The notes below the pieces were generated by a model, which saw only the letters and a program-made list of their open reading frames with translations, made no database searches and was not told where the DNA came from. The position numbers were made by a program, and so were the translations under genes. Positions 15,507-23,803 of a stretch of DNA of 42,857 nt are shown here, piece after piece (the first letter of the stretch is position 1; each line of letters begins with the position of its first letter). The DNA is from Bacteroidales bacterium. Lineage in GTDB: Bacteria > Bacteroidota > Bacteroidia > Bacteroidales > UBA932. Location of the stretch: positions 1-42,857 of the forward strand of contig JAFUWZ010000058.1 in NCBI GenBank assembly GCA_017471045.1, in the 5' to 3' direction.

Positions 15507-17222
15507 ATGAAACTCAAGCTATATCTCTACGTATCTGCCATCTGCCTGGCAGCCTGTCAGATGCGCCCCCTCCATTCCCCCTCCCTGGCGGGCACGGCCC
15601 CCCGGGAGTTCCGTACGGATTCCACTTTTTACCGGCTGATGTTTGACGATCCTTACAGGGCCTTGGACCTGCTGGATTCCGCCGTGCTCTGCGCGGCCCT
15701 GCCCCGCTACGAGGCAGACATCTGCCGCGCCGCCATTTACTACAACCCGCTCCGGCAGGATGACATGGCCCTGCACTGTGCCCTGGCCGCCAGCCAGTCC
15801 GACTCGGTCCGCCTCGTGCCGCAGCGGCTGGTGCGCGTCCTGAGCGTGCTCGGCCACCTCGCCCTGATCCACGGCGACTATGAGGGCGGCCTGCGATACG
15901 GGACGGAAGGGCAGCGGGTCGCGCACAATGCGGGTTTGGAGAAAGCGGAAGGAGAGATGCTGTTCCTGATCGGGGAATGCATGATGCGTACCGATGATGT
16001 CGAGGAGGGTCGACGCCACATGGACAAAGCCGTGGAGATCTATGCCGGAGGGCAGGATGCCGCCTCCCTCCAGATGCTGTCCCACTTCTACGGGGAGCAG
16101 ATGGTCTTCCTCTCGGACGCCGGGCTTCTCGCCGAAGCGATCCGGAAGGGAGAAGAGCGGGAGCGCGTCATCGAAAGGATGAAGGCGCTGCCGGGCGTGC
16201 CCGGAGCCTATGTGGACCAGGAAGCGGGCTACCTCTGCTCCAAGATGGCTTATTACCTGGTCCAGGCAGGCCGGCGAACCGAAGCGGCGCAGTATGCCCG
16301 CCGGTTCCAGGCAACAGATTTCGCGCACACGCCGGATGGTTCGGTGCTGATCGTGGAGTATCTGCTGGAAAGCGGGCAATACGACCAAGCCCTCGCCCTG
16401 CTGGGTCCGAAGTCCCGCACAGACCAGGACAGTCCGGCCCTCGAAGACCGGATTTACTATCTCGGGCTGGCGTCCCGCGCCTATGCCGCCAGCCATCGTT
16501 TCCAGGAAGCCTATTCGCTCGCATGCGAGCAATCTTCCCTCCGTGACAGCCTGGAGACGTGCAAGGCCGGGAGCCAGGCCCGCAGCCTCTCCCGGCTGTA
16601 TGGGGTCGAACAGTTGGAGAGGCAGGTGCAGGACGCGCAGCAGAAACGCAAGTTCCTCGACGCCATCATTGCCGTCCTCCTGGCCCTGTTCGTCGGAACG
16701 GTCCTGACGGCCTGCAAAATCTGGAAGGATCACCACACCATCCGCATCAACGGCGTTTCCCTGCTCAACAAAGCCGACAGGATGAGCGCCGCGAGGCCGG
16801 TCCCGGCGGGCCCGACCGCCGAAAAGACGGGAGACGATCCCGACCTGGCCTTGTTCCGGCGACTCGAAAGATACATGGAAGAGGATAAGCCCTTCCTGTC
16901 CAAAAACCTCTGCCGGGAGGACATCCTCAAGGTCCTTCAAGTGGACAAAAACCGGCTCTCGTCCATGTTCCGGAAAGCATACGGCGGCATCAGTTTCCCG
17001 ATGTACGTCAACGAAAAGCGGCTGGATTACTCCGTCCGGCTCCTGCGAAACCATCCCAACTACACCGTCGCAGCGATTGCCGACGAAGCCGGTTTCGCAT
17101 CGGTCCGCAGTTTCCAGTCCAATTTCAAGAGCCATTTCTCCATGACCGTATCCGAATATCGGACCTACATCCGGATGACGGACGGGGCCGCCCGGCCGTC
17201 ATCGCCCCTCAAAAGGCAATGA
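15507..17222 (+). CDS. Membrane-anchored TPR / AraC-type transcriptional regulator
   Basis: A 571-residue regulator with the architecture: exported N-terminus, helical repeats, membrane helix, DNA-binding domain. The start MKLKLYLYVSAICLAACQ carries a lipobox-like LAAC, so the N-terminal part may be periplasmic and lipidated. Residues about 50-370 are TPR-like helix pairs. A helix at about 385-407 (FLDAIIAVLLALFVGTVLTA) spans the membrane. Residues about 460-555 are an AraC-type HTH (ILKVLQVDKNRLSSMFRKAY, then VAAIADEAGFASVRSFQSNF). In Bacteroidetes such proteins are thought to control neighbouring surface genes; here it converges on a fimbrillin-like gene with a 14-nt tail overlap. The signal sensed is unknown. 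Confidence 0.85.
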   Translation: MKLKLYLYVSAICLAACQMRPLHSPSLAGTAPREFRTDSTFYRLMFDDPYRALDLLDSAVLCAALPRYEADICRAAIYYNPLRQDDMALHCALAASQSDSVRLVPQRLVRVLSVLGHLALIHGDYEGGLRYGTEGQRVAHNAGLEKAEGEMLFLIGECMMRTDDVEEGRRHMDKAVEIYAGGQDAASLQMLSHFYGEQMVFLSDAGLLAEAIRKGEERERVIERMKALPGVPGAYVDQEAGYLCSKMAYYLVQAGRRTEAAQYARRFQATDFAHTPDGSVLIVEYLLESGQYDQALALLGPKSRTDQDSPALEDRIYYLGLASRAYAASHRFQEAYSLACEQSSLRDSLETCKAGSQARSLSRLYGVEQLERQVQDAQQKRKFLDAIIAVLLALFVGTVLTACKIWKDHHTIRINGVSLLNKADRMSAARPVPAGPTAEKTGDDPDLALFRRLERYMEEDKPFLSKNLCREDILKVLQVDKNRLSSMFRKAYGGISFPMYVNEKRLDYSVRLLRNHPNYTVAAIADEAGFASVRSFQSNFKSHFSMTVSEYRTYIRMTDGAARPSSPLKRQ

Positions 17223-18969
17223 CCGGCCGTGCGGTATATCCGTTCGTGCTTCCCTCGCCCGTCGTTTTGGGCATGTATCCGAGCCGTACGTCCGTCGCGG
17301 TAAGCAGTACGACAGCGCCCGTCCCTTCCGAAGTAGCCTCGTCGCAGGCCCAGAGATACCAGTCCATCTGCCCCTGCCAGGGCAGATAGAAGGTGGTGCT
17401 CGCGATCCTGCCACCATCGACGTAGCGGGAAAGGATCGGGTTGGACCAGGACGAGAAATAGTCGCAGAAGCGGTCCAGGCAATCCTGTTTGGCGGAGGCC
17501 GAGGCGAAATGCCAGGTGAACGACTTCACCCTTCCGTCTTCCGTCACGGTCTCAAGCTGGTCCGGATCCAGACCGCCCAGTCCCGTAAAGGCGAGGAACC
17601 ACTGCCCCGTACTCGGAAGGAACCACCCGCTGGAAGCGGCCGGCGTCTCGAACACATAGGTATTGGGGGTGCTGCTGTAGGCCTGGACCCAGACGTCGGT
17701 ACCGTATTCCATCGCAGCCGGGATGGCCGATACGGTCGGTACGCGCCCGGCCAGATATGCGCCCCAACCATGATCCGTCAGGTACAGGTCCCGCACGATA
17801 CGACAAGTCGAAAGGCCATCCAGGTTGTCCATCATGACGAGCGGCGCAGTCGCATCGGCTTCTTCAAAGACATCGGGCGTTTCCGGATAGTCCACATTTT
17901 CCGGTCCCCATTCCGCCGGCCAGGCTCCGTCGCGCAGGGCCATGGCGTATCCGTGGGTATACCCGGAAGCCCGGTCCGCAGCGGACGTGTAATTGCTCAT
18001 GACCACGGCAATGGGATATTTGTCCGCATAATAGGCCAGGGGCCCCCAGGTGCCGTCGATATAGTAGTAATCCCCGACGGAAGGGACGGCGTGGCCGGGC
18101 GAGAACTTGACCTGGCGCGCCACGACATCGCCCGCACGGAAGGACCGGTTGACCAAGGTGAGATAGCGCCGGTACGTCTTCCCGCTGCCGTCCGTAACGG
18201 CGATGGAGAGCTCCCCGCAGAGGGTATCGCGAGGAGGGACCACGAAGTAGATCTTCGCCGTGCCCGCTTCCCCGGAGAGGGGCGTAACCGGCACGAGCGT
18301 ACAGAAAGCGGCATCGCCGACCTCCATCCTCTCTTCCCCGTCCAGCCCGGTCTTGAAGGTGACCTCCCGCGCAAAGAGGGCGTCACTGCCCTCATCCGGC
18401 CGGAAAGACATCTCCACCTGGGAGATCCCCTCCGCAAACAGGTCGGAGACGATATCCAGGCGCACGACACAAAGTTTGTGGGCAAAACGCAGCGGGCTCC
18501 CGGCCGGTGCGGACGCGGCGACCAGTTCGTGCTGCTGCACGCTTCCCACAGTCCCGTCCTGTCCGGTCAAATCCACATGGGCAGCAAGGCGGTCTCCGTC
18601 GAGGGTGACCTGGATATAATCGGACAGCGCATTGACCGCGCAATGGCGGCTGGCGGCAAATGCTGCGGCCTGAGCGGGCGTGGAGACCTCACCCGTAAAA
18701 TGGCCGGGATTGGAAGCGGAATTGTACAGATCCACCCGCCCGGCATCCCCGTACAGGACGGCAATCCGGTCCTGATCCTCCCAGGAGCATTTCAGGCCTT
18801 CCCGGCTGTCTTCTGTCTCGCGGATTTTGGTCCTTAGGAGCCGCACGCCGGCATCCAGCGATACCGGATATCCTCCGTCCATTTTGGAACCGCACGGTTC
18901 CGTTCCGCTGCATGCGGCCAGTACGGCCAGGCACGCAAGGACCCCTGTAAGTCTTCCTTTCTCAAACAT
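17209..18969 (-). CDS. Fimbrillin-like surface lipoprotein
   Basis: A 586-residue exported lipoprotein: signal peptide MFEKGRLTGVLACLAVLAAC with lipidated Cys, then a beta-rich chain beginning SGTEPCGSKMDGGYPVSLDA. The first about 300 residues resemble the fimbrillin/Mfa-like immunoglobulin-type fold (QDRIAVLYGDAG, LRFAHKLCVVRLDIVSD, IYFVVPPRDT). The C-terminal half (VGDYYYIDGTWG onward, with GWFLPSTGQWFLA) resembles the C-terminal domain of putative fimbrial tip or adhesin proteins. ATG 18969 is preferred because it begins 5 nt after the stop of the small upstream gene; an in-frame start at 18984 would overlap it. A surface or pilus-tip role is inferred. Confidence 0.72.
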   Translation of the reverse strand: MFEKGRLTGVLACLAVLAACSGTEPCGSKMDGGYPVSLDAGVRLLRTKIRETEDSREGLKCSWEDQDRIAVLYGDAGRVDLYNSASNPGHFTGEVSTPAQAAAFAASRHCAVNALSDYIQVTLDGDRLAAHVDLTGQDGTVGSVQQHELVAASAPAGSPLRFAHKLCVVRLDIVSDLFAEGISQVEMSFRPDEGSDALFAREVTFKTGLDGEERMEVGDAAFCTLVPVTPLSGEAGTAKIYFVVPPRDTLCGELSIAVTDGSGKTYRRYLTLVNRSFRAGDVVARQVKFSPGHAVPSVGDYYYIDGTWGPLAYYADKYPIAVVMSNYTSAADRASGYTHGYAMALRDGAWPAEWGPENVDYPETPDVFEEADATAPLVMMDNLDGLSTCRIVRDLYLTDHGWGAYLAGRVPTVSAIPAAMEYGTDVWVQAYSSTPNTYVFETPAASSGWFLPSTGQWFLAFTGLGGLDPDQLETVTEDGRVKSFTWHFASASAKQDCLDRFCDYFSSWSNPILSRYVDGGRIASTTFYLPWQGQMDWYLWACDEATSEGTGAVVLLTATDVRLGYMPKTTGEGSTNGYTARPVIAF

Positions 18970-18974
18970 AAGAA

Positions 18975-19121
18975 CTATTCCCAATAATCGTATTCATCCT
19001 CATAATCTTCCAGGTCGAGGACATGTCCTTCGATGGAGGCGGATAGCGTCACCAGGAGCAAAGGGCTGTCCAGTTCCGCCCATCCGGCCTCGGGCTGCTG
19101 ATAGTTTTTTTCTTTTTTCAT
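18975..19121 (-). CDS. 48-residue acidic peptide gene upstream of the fimbrillin-like gene
   Basis: Minus-strand ATG 19121 to TAG 18975 encodes a 48-residue peptide starting MKKEKNYQQPEAGWAELDSP and ending in a strongly acidic, Tyr-rich DLEDYEDEYDYWE. It has no signal peptide or membrane helix. It sits between a well-formed promoter and the fimbrillin-like gene with only 5 nt to the next ATG, so it is first gene of that operon and likely translated. I do not recognise the family; similar short acidic reading frames occur at the head of Bacteroidetes surface-protein operons. Function unknown. Confidence 0.65.
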   Translation of the reverse strand: MKKEKNYQQPEAGWAELDSPLLLVTLSASIEGHVLDLEDYEDEYDYWE

Positions 19122-19140
19122 CTGCCTTGTTTTTATGCGG

Positions 19141-19171
19141 CAAAGATAAACGGTCCGCGAAGCCTGCCCAA
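19141..19171 (-). promoter_or_regulatory. Promoter of the small peptide / fimbrillin-like operon
   Basis: On the minus strand TTGG (19171-19168) and TATCTTTG (19148-19141) are 19 nt apart. Transcription would begin near 19135, only about 14 nt before the ATG of the 48-codon gene. Positions 19172-19304 hold no further feature I can support. Confidence 0.6.
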
Positions 19172-19304
19172 GGCTTTCCGGCGCCTGCCGGTGAGGGAAA
19201 GTCCGCCAAGATGTGCGGACAAAAATGCGCCTGCTGCAACGCTGTCCGAACTTGCAGGTTTATGATATTTTGCGTAACTTGCTTTACTTAATTGTAGGCT
19301 TGAT

Positions 19305-20387
19305 ATGGACAAAGAGCAAAAGTACCGCAGCCTCCTGCCCCAGGCGGTTTCGCTGATCGGCGCATCCAAGGATCTGGTCGCCGACATGGCCAATCTGAGC
19401 GCCCTGCTTCACCAGGAAATGGGCTGGTGGTGGACCGGATTCTACCGGGCTGTCGGCAACGAACTGGTGCTGGGGCCCTTCCAGGGGCCCGTCGCCTGCA
19501 CCCGGATCGGATTCGGCAAAGGCGTCTGCGGCAGTGCCTGGGAGCGCGGGGAGACGGTCATCGTCCCGGATGTAGAAGCGTTCCCCGGCCACATTGCCTG
19601 TTCGACTGAGTCCCGCAGCGAAATCGTCGTGCCGGTCCGCCTCTGCGGAGAGATCCGCGCCGTCCTGGACATAGACAGCCGCGAGCTGGCCTGCTTCGAC
19701 GGAACGGACCGCCTGTATCTGGAGCGGATCTGCACGGAACTCGCCTGCCGGATCAATCCGGAGCTGCGCGCATACGTCGAATCCGAGATCCTTCCCCGCT
19801 ACGACAGCTTCGACAAGGGGCATCGGCGGGACCATGCGGAAACCGTTATCGCCCAGTCCCTGCAACTCTCCACCTGGTATGACGTGCAGCCGGATCTGGT
19901 CTATACGGCGGCGGCTTGCCACGACATCGGTCTCTGCGAGGACCGGGCGACGCACCACATCGTGTCGGCCCGTCTGATCCGCGAGGATACGAACTTGCAG
20001 AAATGGTTCAACGCCAAGCAGATCGCGTTGATCGCCGATGCGGCGGAAGACCACCGGGCCTCCTCCGGCCACGAACCGCGTACGATCTACGGCAAGCTGA
20101 TCGCGGAAGCGGACCGGCAGATCCTCCCCGAGACGGTGATCCGCAGGACGATCCAGTACGGCCTCTCGCACTACCCCGGACTGGACCGGGAAGGACACTG
20201 GGCCCGTACCTTGGAGCATCTCCACGAGAAATACGCCGAAGGCGGTTATCTCCGCCTCTGGATCCCCCAGTCCCCCAATGCCGCCCGGCTGGAAGAGCTG
20301 CGCCGCCTCATCCGCGACGAGGCGCGCCTCCGCACCCTGTTTGAAACCTTTTATCAGGAAGAAAATGATCAAGAACCTCATATTTGA
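19305..20387 (+). CDS. Free methionine-(R)-sulfoxide reductase fused to an HD phosphohydrolase domain
   Basis: Residues 1 to about 155 are a GAF-fold fRMsr: WWWTGFYRA, the three cysteines Cys65 (VACTRI), Cys75 (KGVCGSA) and Cys99 (PGHIACST), and VLDIDS. Their spacing (10 and 24 residues) matches the catalytic set of E. coli fRMsr, so reduction of free methionine-R-sulfoxide is credible. Residues about 165-345 are an HD domain: RRDHAET (His177), ACHDIGL (His206-Asp207), then further His/Asp residues, giving a probable metal-dependent phosphohydrolase. fRMsr is normally a stand-alone protein of about 160 residues. The reading frame is continuous through both domains. Its last 23 nt overlap the HAD gene. 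Confidence 0.88.
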   Translation: MDKEQKYRSLLPQAVSLIGASKDLVADMANLSALLHQEMGWWWTGFYRAVGNELVLGPFQGPVACTRIGFGKGVCGSAWERGETVIVPDVEAFPGHIACSTESRSEIVVPVRLCGEIRAVLDIDSRELACFDGTDRLYLERICTELACRINPELRAYVESEILPRYDSFDKGHRRDHAETVIAQSLQLSTWYDVQPDLVYTAAACHDIGLCEDRATHHIVSARLIREDTNLQKWFNAKQIALIADAAEDHRASSGHEPRTIYGKLIAEADRQILPETVIRRTIQYGLSHYPGLDREGHWARTLEHLHEKYAEGGYLRLWIPQSPNAARLEELRRLIRDEARLRTLFETFYQEENDQEPHI

Positions 20388-21012
20388 TTTTGACGGTACC
20401 CTGGCCGACACCCAGGAAGGCATTCTTGCGACGGAACGCGAGATGCTCCTCCGGATGGGCCTTTCCGTGCCGGTCCGGGAGCAGATGTGCTCCGCCATCG
20501 GCCTGCCCCTTCCCGAATCCCTGCGCCGGGGCTGCAACATCCCCGAGGAGCGCGTGGACGAAGCCGTCCTGCTGTACCGGGAGCTCTTCTTCGACTATGC
20601 GCCCCGACACATCGTCCTCTTCGACGGCGTCAAGGAGACCCTTGCCGCCTGTGCGCAGCGGGGCATCCGGATGGCGATCGCGACTTCCCGCAGCAGCAAC
20701 TCCCTCGACGTGATCCTCGCCACGCACGGAATCGACGGCTATTTCCCCTGGCGGGTCACCGCCGACTGCGGCATCAAGGCCAAGCCGGCCCCGGACATGG
20801 TCCTGCATCTGCTGGAGGAGATGAGAATCGAGGCTGGCGAGACCCTCGTCGTCGGCGACACGACTTTCGATCTGGAGATGGGACAAGGCGCCGGATGCCG
20901 GACCGCAGGGGTCAGTTACGGCAACCACTCCCGCGAGTTGCTCGCCACCGTCCGGCCCGACTGGATCATCGACCGCTTTGCGGCGCTCTTACCCATTCTC
21001 GATAAAGCCTGA
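20365..21012 (+). CDS. HAD-family phosphatase (phosphoglycolate phosphatase-like)
   Basis: A 215-residue haloacid-dehalogenase-type phosphatase from ATG 20365. Motif I is LIFDFDGTLADT with nucleophile Asp8 and acid Asp10; a helical cap follows; motif II is the Ser in IATSRSS; motif III is the Lys in KAKPAPDM; motif IV is VVGDTTFDLEMG. It resembles phosphoglycolate or pyrophosphate phosphatases (Gph/PpaX type), but the substrate cannot be assigned. It overlaps the fRMsr-HD gene by 23 nt and the dehydrogenase gene follows after 4 nt, suggesting one transcript for the three. Confidence 0.87.
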   Translation: MIKNLIFDFDGTLADTQEGILATEREMLLRMGLSVPVREQMCSAIGLPLPESLRRGCNIPEERVDEAVLLYRELFFDYAPRHIVLFDGVKETLAACAQRGIRMAIATSRSSNSLDVILATHGIDGYFPWRVTADCGIKAKPAPDMVLHLLEEMRIEAGETLVVGDTTFDLEMGQGAGCRTAGVSYGNHSRELLATVRPDWIIDRFAALLPILDKA

Positions 21013-21016
21013 GATT

Positions 21017-21943
21017 ATGAAAATCGTATTCCTGGATGCCTCCACACTGGGCGGGACTTCCCTCGCCCCCATCGCCGTCCTCGGCGAACTGGTCTGCTAT
21101 CCGACCTCCACGCCGGAAGAAGCTTTGCAACGGGTCGCTGATGCCGAGGTCCTGATCATCAACAAAGTTAAGGTAACGGACGAGCTGCTGGCCGCGGCTC
21201 CCAGGCTGAAGCTGGTCTGCGAAGCGGCGACCGGCGTCAACAACATCGACCTCGCCGCAGCCGGGCGGCGTGGCATCCCGGTCCGCAATGTGGCCGGTTA
21301 TTCCACCGACGCGGTGGTGCAGCTCACTTTCACCCAGCTGCTCAGCCTGTTGACCGGACCGGAGCGCTTCGATGCCTATGTCAAAGACGGGCGCTACGCC
21401 CGCAGCCCGATCTTCACCGAAGTCTCGCAGCCCTTTACCGAGCTCTCCGCCAAGACGCTCGGCATCATCGGGATGGGCACCATCGGCAACCGGGTCGCCC
21501 GGGTCGCCGACGCCTTCGGGATGACGGTCCTCTACTTCTCGACTTCCGGGACATCGCATTGCCGGGACTATCCCAGCGTTTCGCTGGAGGCACTGCTCAC
21601 CCGCTCCGACGTCGTCAGCATCCATGCCCCGCTCAACGAGCGCACGGCGGGCCTGATCGGTGCGGCCGAACTCGCCCGGATGAAACCCACGGCCCTGATC
21701 CTCAACATGGCGCGCGGCGGCATCATTGACGAGGCCGCCCTGGCCGATGCGATCAGCGACGGCACGATCGCCGGCGCGGCCGTGGATGTCTTCACCTGCG
21801 AGCCTGTCCCTGAAGGGCAGCCTCTCCTCCATACCACGCACCCCGAACGGCTGCGTCTCTCGCCCCACGTCGCCTGGGCCAGCCAGGAAGCCCTGGACCG
21901 GCTGGTCCAGGGCATCGCTGACAATATCCGGAAAGGATTCTAA
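21017..21943 (+). CDS. D-2-hydroxyacid dehydrogenase (hydroxypyruvate/glycerate reductase-like)
   Basis: A 308-residue NAD(P)-dependent dehydrogenase of the D-2-hydroxyacid family. The nucleotide fold has GMGTIG at 152-157. The catalytic triad is visible as Arg233 (NMARGGIID), Glu262 (TCEPVPEG) and His284 (SPHVAWAS). The N-terminal EAATGVNNIDLAAAGRRGIP is typical of glycerate/hydroxypyruvate reductases. Encoded with a phosphoglycolate-phosphatase-like HAD protein, a role in two- and three-carbon acid recycling is possible but unproven. ATG 21017 was chosen from the family N-terminus; its end overlaps the convergent DUF4251 gene by 4 nt. Confidence 0.87.
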   Translation: MKIVFLDASTLGGTSLAPIAVLGELVCYPTSTPEEALQRVADAEVLIINKVKVTDELLAAAPRLKLVCEAATGVNNIDLAAAGRRGIPVRNVAGYSTDAVVQLTFTQLLSLLTGPERFDAYVKDGRYARSPIFTEVSQPFTELSAKTLGIIGMGTIGNRVARVADAFGMTVLYFSTSGTSHCRDYPSVSLEALLTRSDVVSIHAPLNERTAGLIGAAELARMKPTALILNMARGGIIDEAALADAISDGTIAGAAVDVFTCEPVPEGQPLLHTTHPERLRLSPHVAWASQEALDRLVQGIADNIRKGF

Positions 21944-22455
21944 GGCTTTACCGGCTCGAAATAGAGTTCGCCGGTGTAGTGCATCGGGGTCTTGCCCGGC
22001 GTCGTGACGCGGATATCCACGGAGCCGTTTTCGAAGACTGACAGGGAGAAATGGTAGGTCGCCTGGCGCCTGCGGCCCTGGAAATAGATCCCGTACTCCC
22101 CCTTCCGCTGCACCCGGGAACGGTCGATGTACAGTTCCTCGAGCGGCGCATCCTCCAGCACGATGGAAGAATCATCCACACCGTAAACCACGCTCATCCG
22201 GCTTTCCCCGAAGAATGGCAGGCGCGTACGGACCACGCCGTCATGAATGACGAGGGAGTATTCCCGCGATGACTGGATCACCGGTCCCCGGAATGGATAA
22301 ATGGCCGTGATATCGATGATCATATCCTGATTGTCTACGGACCACTCCACATCAGCGGCCAGCGCCTCCCGCTCCGCCTGCGTCATCCGGTATGACGGGC
22401 CGCAGGAGGCACATATCACTGCAGCAAAAACAAAGGCAAGAATCTTTTTCATCAT
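21940..22455 (-). CDS. DUF4251-family lipoprotein
   Basis: A 171-residue exported protein. MMKKILAFVFAAVICASCG is a lipoprotein signal (Cys at 18), followed by SYRMTQAEREALAADVEWSV and then about 120 residues of beta-strand-rich sequence typical of DUF4251: DMIIDITAIYPFRGPVIQSS, EYSLVIHDGVVRTRLPFFG, and the closing RVTTPGKTPMHYTGEL. The family is common in Bacteroidetes and has no established function; envelope location is inferred from the lipobox. The start is ATG 22455 or the adjacent ATG 22452. It has its own promoter overlapping that of the divergent SDR gene. Confidence 0.83.
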   Translation of the reverse strand: MMKKILAFVFAAVICASCGPSYRMTQAEREALAADVEWSVDNQDMIIDITAIYPFRGPVIQSSREYSLVIHDGVVRTRLPFFGESRMSVVYGVDDSSIVLEDAPLEELYIDRSRVQRKGEYGIYFQGRRRQATYHFSLSVFENGSVDIRVTTPGKTPMHYTGELYFEPVKP

Positions 22456-22461
22456 CGTTCG

Positions 22462-22492
22462 TTTGAGAGTTCCTTCAAATTTAGTATTTTTG
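22462..22492 (+). promoter_or_regulatory. Promoter of the SDR-family gene
   Basis: TTTG at 22462-22465 and TATTTTTG at 22485-22492 are 19 nt apart, an exact match to the Bacteroidetes -33/-7 pattern. Transcription would begin near 22498, about 24 nt before the ATG at 22522. Confidence 0.72.
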
Positions 22493-22507
22493 GATAAAAG
22501 GACCAAA
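22476..22507 (-). promoter_or_regulatory. Promoter of the DUF4251 gene
   Basis: On the minus strand TTTG (22507-22504) and TAAATTTG (22483-22476) are 20 nt apart. The element occupies the same DNA as the plus-strand promoter at 22462-22492, so the two start sites cannot be used at the same moment. Confidence 0.68.
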
Positions 22508-22521
22508 ACCGACGAATCGAC

Positions 22522-23541
22522 ATGAAAAAAGCACTCTTTATCGGCGGGACCGGCACCATCAGCGCCGCCATCACCCGTACCGTCGCCGCTTCCGGCGAGT
22601 GGGAATTGTATCTGCTGAACCGCGGCAAAAGGCAGGAGGCCGTGCCCGAAGGAGTCCGGCAGATCATTGCTGACATCCACGACGAGGCGGCTGTCGCGGC
22701 TGCGATCGAAGGCTTGCAGTTCGACTGCGTGTGCGATTTCATCGGATTCGTCCGATCCGATGTCGAGCGCGACTGGCGGCTATTCCAGGGCAGGACGCGG
22801 CAGTATATATACATCAGTTCGGCTTCCGCCTACCAGAAGCCGGCTGCCCATTACATGGTCGATGAAGGGACGCCGCTCGCCAATCCCTACTGGCAGTACT
22901 CGCGCGACAAGATCGCCTGCGAGGAGTTCCTGATGGAGAAATTCCGCAGCGAGGGCTTTCCCGTCACGATCATCCGCCCCAGCCATACTTACGACGAGCG
23001 CAAACTGCCCACGGGCGTCCACGGCAACGTGGGGTCCTGGCAGATCGCACGGAGGCTGCTCGCAGGCAAACCGGTCATCGTGCAAGGCGACGGCAGTTCC
23101 CTCTGGACGATGACGCACAACAGCGATTTCGCCCGGGGATTTGTCGTCCTGATGGGCAATCCGCACACCCTTGGCAACGCGTTCCAGATCACCTCCGACG
23201 AGACCCTCACCTGGAACCAGATCTATGAGAGCATCGCCCACGCCTTGGGCGTGGAGTGCCGGCTCTACCATGTCGCCTCCGACTGGCTCGCCGCCGTCGG
23301 TCCCCAGTACGACCTGGAAGGCGGCATGCTCGGCGACAAGGCCGTTAGCGTCGTGTTCAACAACGCCAAACTCAAACGTGCCGCCCCGGGCTTCACCGCC
23401 ACGGTCCGCTTCGACGAAGGCGTCCGCCGGACCGTGGAGCACATCCTCGCCCACCCCGAACTCCAGGCGGAAGACCCGGAGTTCGACGCCTGGTGCGACC
23501 GTGTCATCGCCGCCCAGGAGGCTGCGAAAAAACAGTTCTAG
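22522..23541 (+). CDS. NAD-dependent epimerase/dehydratase-type SDR protein
   Basis: A 339-residue extended short-chain dehydrogenase/reductase. The Rossmann motif is ALFIGGTGTIS at 4-14. YISSASAYQKP and a Y-x-x-x-K pair in YWQYSRDKIA give a plausible catalytic site. IIRPSHTYDERK and the later VIVQGDGSSLWTMTHNSDFA are conserved in NAD-dependent epimerases and the CSP41-like group. The substrate cannot be assigned. It stands alone behind a consensus promoter, divergent from the DUF4251 lipoprotein gene, and is followed directly by an AraC-type relic. Confidence 0.82.
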   Translation: MKKALFIGGTGTISAAITRTVAASGEWELYLLNRGKRQEAVPEGVRQIIADIHDEAAVAAAIEGLQFDCVCDFIGFVRSDVERDWRLFQGRTRQYIYISSASAYQKPAAHYMVDEGTPLANPYWQYSRDKIACEEFLMEKFRSEGFPVTIIRPSHTYDERKLPTGVHGNVGSWQIARRLLAGKPVIVQGDGSSLWTMTHNSDFARGFVVLMGNPHTLGNAFQITSDETLTWNQIYESIAHALGVECRLYHVASDWLAAVGPQYDLEGGMLGDKAVSVVFNNAKLKRAAPGFTATVRFDEGVRRTVEHILAHPELQAEDPEFDAWCDRVIAAQEAAKKQF

Positions 23542-23544
23542 CCA

Positions 23545-23789
23545 TGGAGTAAACTTGGAGATGGTTTGGGCCATCGAGATCCGCTTCCGCAAGGAGAGGA
23601 AGCCCCTGACCATGCTGTCGTATTTGGAAAAGACGCGGCTGGACCATCTGGCCCGCCTGCTTGAAACGACGGATCAGCAGGCCAAGGAAGCCTGCGCCCG
23701 TGTCGGACTGGTCGAAAACACCCATGTCGCAGGGCTGCACGCCATCAGAATACCGTCGGGAAAAAGCTAAAGACAGGGCGTCGTTTTAA
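23545..23789 (+). pseudogene. AraC-type DNA-binding domain relic, frameshifted
   Basis: The first frame reads LSYLEKTRLDHLARLLETTD followed by QQAKEACARVGLVENTHV, the characteristic second helix-turn-helix region of AraC regulators. Around 23728 the match moves to another frame, which reads QGCTPSEYRREKAKDRASF and stops at 23787-23789; GCTPSEYR is the usual end of an AraC domain. About nine residues (the F-x-R-x-F-K helix) are missing at the shift. There is no effector domain upstream, since the SDR gene ends at 23541. This is a remnant, not a gene; it lies next to an intact AraC gene on the other strand. Confidence 0.6.
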
Positions 23790-23803
23790 TCCACCGGACA
23801 AAA

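Noticed and set aside
18827-19291. A plus-strand open frame across the fimbrillin-like start region
   Set aside because: It is Arg/Pro/Ser-rich, unrelated to any family I recognise, and covers a promoter and a better-supported small gene on the other strand.
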